Source of the DNA: Flagellimonas sp. CMM7
Lineage (GTDB): Bacteria > Bacteroidota > Bacteroidia > Flavobacteriales > Flavobacteriaceae
Assembly (NCBI RefSeq): GCF_021390195.1
Contig: NZ_CP090003.1
Coordinates: 360,001 to 424,000, forward strand
Length of the DNA stretch: 64,000 nt
Reading direction: 5' to 3'
Below, piece by piece: positions 63,355 through 64,000 of the stretch. Position 1 is the stretch's first letter; each line of letters begins with the position of its first letter. Under the pieces are notes generated by a model. The model was not told the DNA's origin. It made no database searches and saw nothing but the letters and a program-made list of their open reading frames with translations. The position numbers and the translations under genes were made by a program.

Positions 63355-64000
63355 GCCCTTCTTTTTTGGTTTTTGTAAATATTAAAAAGGTAATCAGTGT
63401 ACCGAGTACTAACGCATAAATCGTGGAGAATTGGAACAAGCTGGACAACGTATAATTTTCGTTGAGCATACCAATGATATTGGAACTAAAACCGGTACCC
63501 AATTGTATGGCAGCCACCAAACTACCTGAAATAAGGGCAGCATACTTTGGAAACCCTTCCGTTGCCGAACTGATGGAATTTGGGAAAAGAATTGAACATC
63601 CCAACCCGCCCAATGCCATACAGGCCAATAAAAAAGGTTCACTGTGCGCCGATGGTAACAAAAAAAAGACAATAGCAACCAAAAATGGCGCGATACCATA
63701 GAGCCATTCGCTGGAAAACCTTAGGGCGATAAAGGTAAAAAGAAGACGTCCTACGGTGATGCCCCCCAAAACAGGGATAGGCCAAGAGCAGCTTTAGCTG
63801 TAGAGAGTCCTCCTTCCTTTTCTAGAAATACCGCTCCAAAATTACCGAAGGTAGCCTCACAGGTACCGTACAAGAACACCACAAGAATATATAAGATAAT
63901 CCGCCCTGGAATCTTTCTTTTAGTTTTATTTTCCTGTTTGTCATCTGCATCGGGTAAACTCAAGGTCAGTGGCAGGGTAAAGATCCAAATGATAAAGACC
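63338..64000 (-). pseudogene. MFS transporter, partial and frameshifted
   Basis: Two overlapping minus-strand frames make one MFS protein that starts beyond the window. The first (64000 to about 63760) reads FIIWIFTLPLTLSLPDADDK, PGRIILYILVVFLYGTCEA and ends LGLSLFWGASP. The second begins GGITVGRLLFTFIALRFSSE and continues through four more helices to 63338. The break is at a run of six G in the coding strand (six C at 63762-63767); seven would restore FWGGITVG. It is either a real inactivation, a phase-variable tract, or an assembly error. Confidence 0.8.

Noticed and set aside
63362..63776. Programmed ribosomal frameshift in the MFS gene
   Set aside because: MFS transporters are not known to use one, and no stimulatory structure is apparent; a base loss or an assembly error is simpler.

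Overview
The window looks like a chromosomal segment of a marine member of the Bacteroidota, family Flavobacteriaceae. The DNA is AT-rich. Several promoters fit the Bacteroidota pattern TTG-N19/20-TAnnTTTG rather than the proteobacterial -35/-10 form. There is a SusC/SusD pair with a sulfatase, lipoproteins with SxC lipoboxes, split transketolase subunits, and a Bacteroidota-type tyrosine integrase. The family assignment is inferred from gene content and promoter style; no database search was possible.

Layout. 1-1629: 16S rRNA on the minus strand with its promoter. 2.0-5.3 kb: thrS-infC-rpmI-rplT translation operon. 5.3-22.9 kb: ordinary core genes, including SGNH hydrolase, YjbQ, HAD, cupin, AraC, quinone-oxidoreductase-like dehydrogenase, ABM monooxygenase, Crp-like regulator, dnaB, accA, an LPS-export permease, tgt, split transketolase, FKBP lipoprotein, S4 protein, PRTase and aroK.

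23.0-39.5 kb is accessory. It starts at a tRNA-Lys followed by a tyrosine integrase with three GGTCACAAAT repeats, then a more GC-rich block (threonine dehydrogenase-like SDR, DsbD split over two genes). Next come a DUF4397 lipoprotein, a TlpA-like protein, SusD, and a SusC truncated by a complete IS21-family element. The other side of the IS is the C-terminal end of an unrelated gene, so the IS sits at a deletion or rearrangement scar. It is followed by a FimB-size tyrosine recombinase with a perfect 13-6-13 palindrome just upstream of its start, a sulfatase, decayed gene fragments and an AraC regulator. This looks like an eroded polysaccharide-utilisation region.

39.6-43.5 kb: a stand-alone PycTM-like membrane protein, an outer-membrane protein plus DUF3179 lipoprotein pair, and an ECF sigma/anti-sigma pair. 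43.6-54.6 kb: a long minus-strand operon encoding glucose phosphorylation and the pentose phosphate cycle (gnd-zwf-glk-tkt-rpiB-tal-pgi-HAD), preceded by an NDH-2 type dehydrogenase. No 6-phosphogluconolactonase or ribulose-5-phosphate epimerase is present in it. 55-59 kb: plus-strand OB-fold protein, YceI, LysE-type exporter, DinB and an APC permease. 59-61 kb is gene-poor, with relics of two IS families (a solo IS21-like end and an IS1595-like transposase fragment) around an orphan ECF sigma factor. 61-64 kb: DUF2721 protein, a nucleotidyltransferase-like protein lacking the usual catalytic loop, an NAD(P)H-hydrate epimerase, and a frameshifted MFS transporter running off the end.

The most notable items are the recombinase with its palindrome, the IS21 deletion scar, the stand-alone PycTM-like effector, the compact pentose phosphate operon, and the family-typical oddities (AUA start of infC, loss of the Tgt zinc cysteines).
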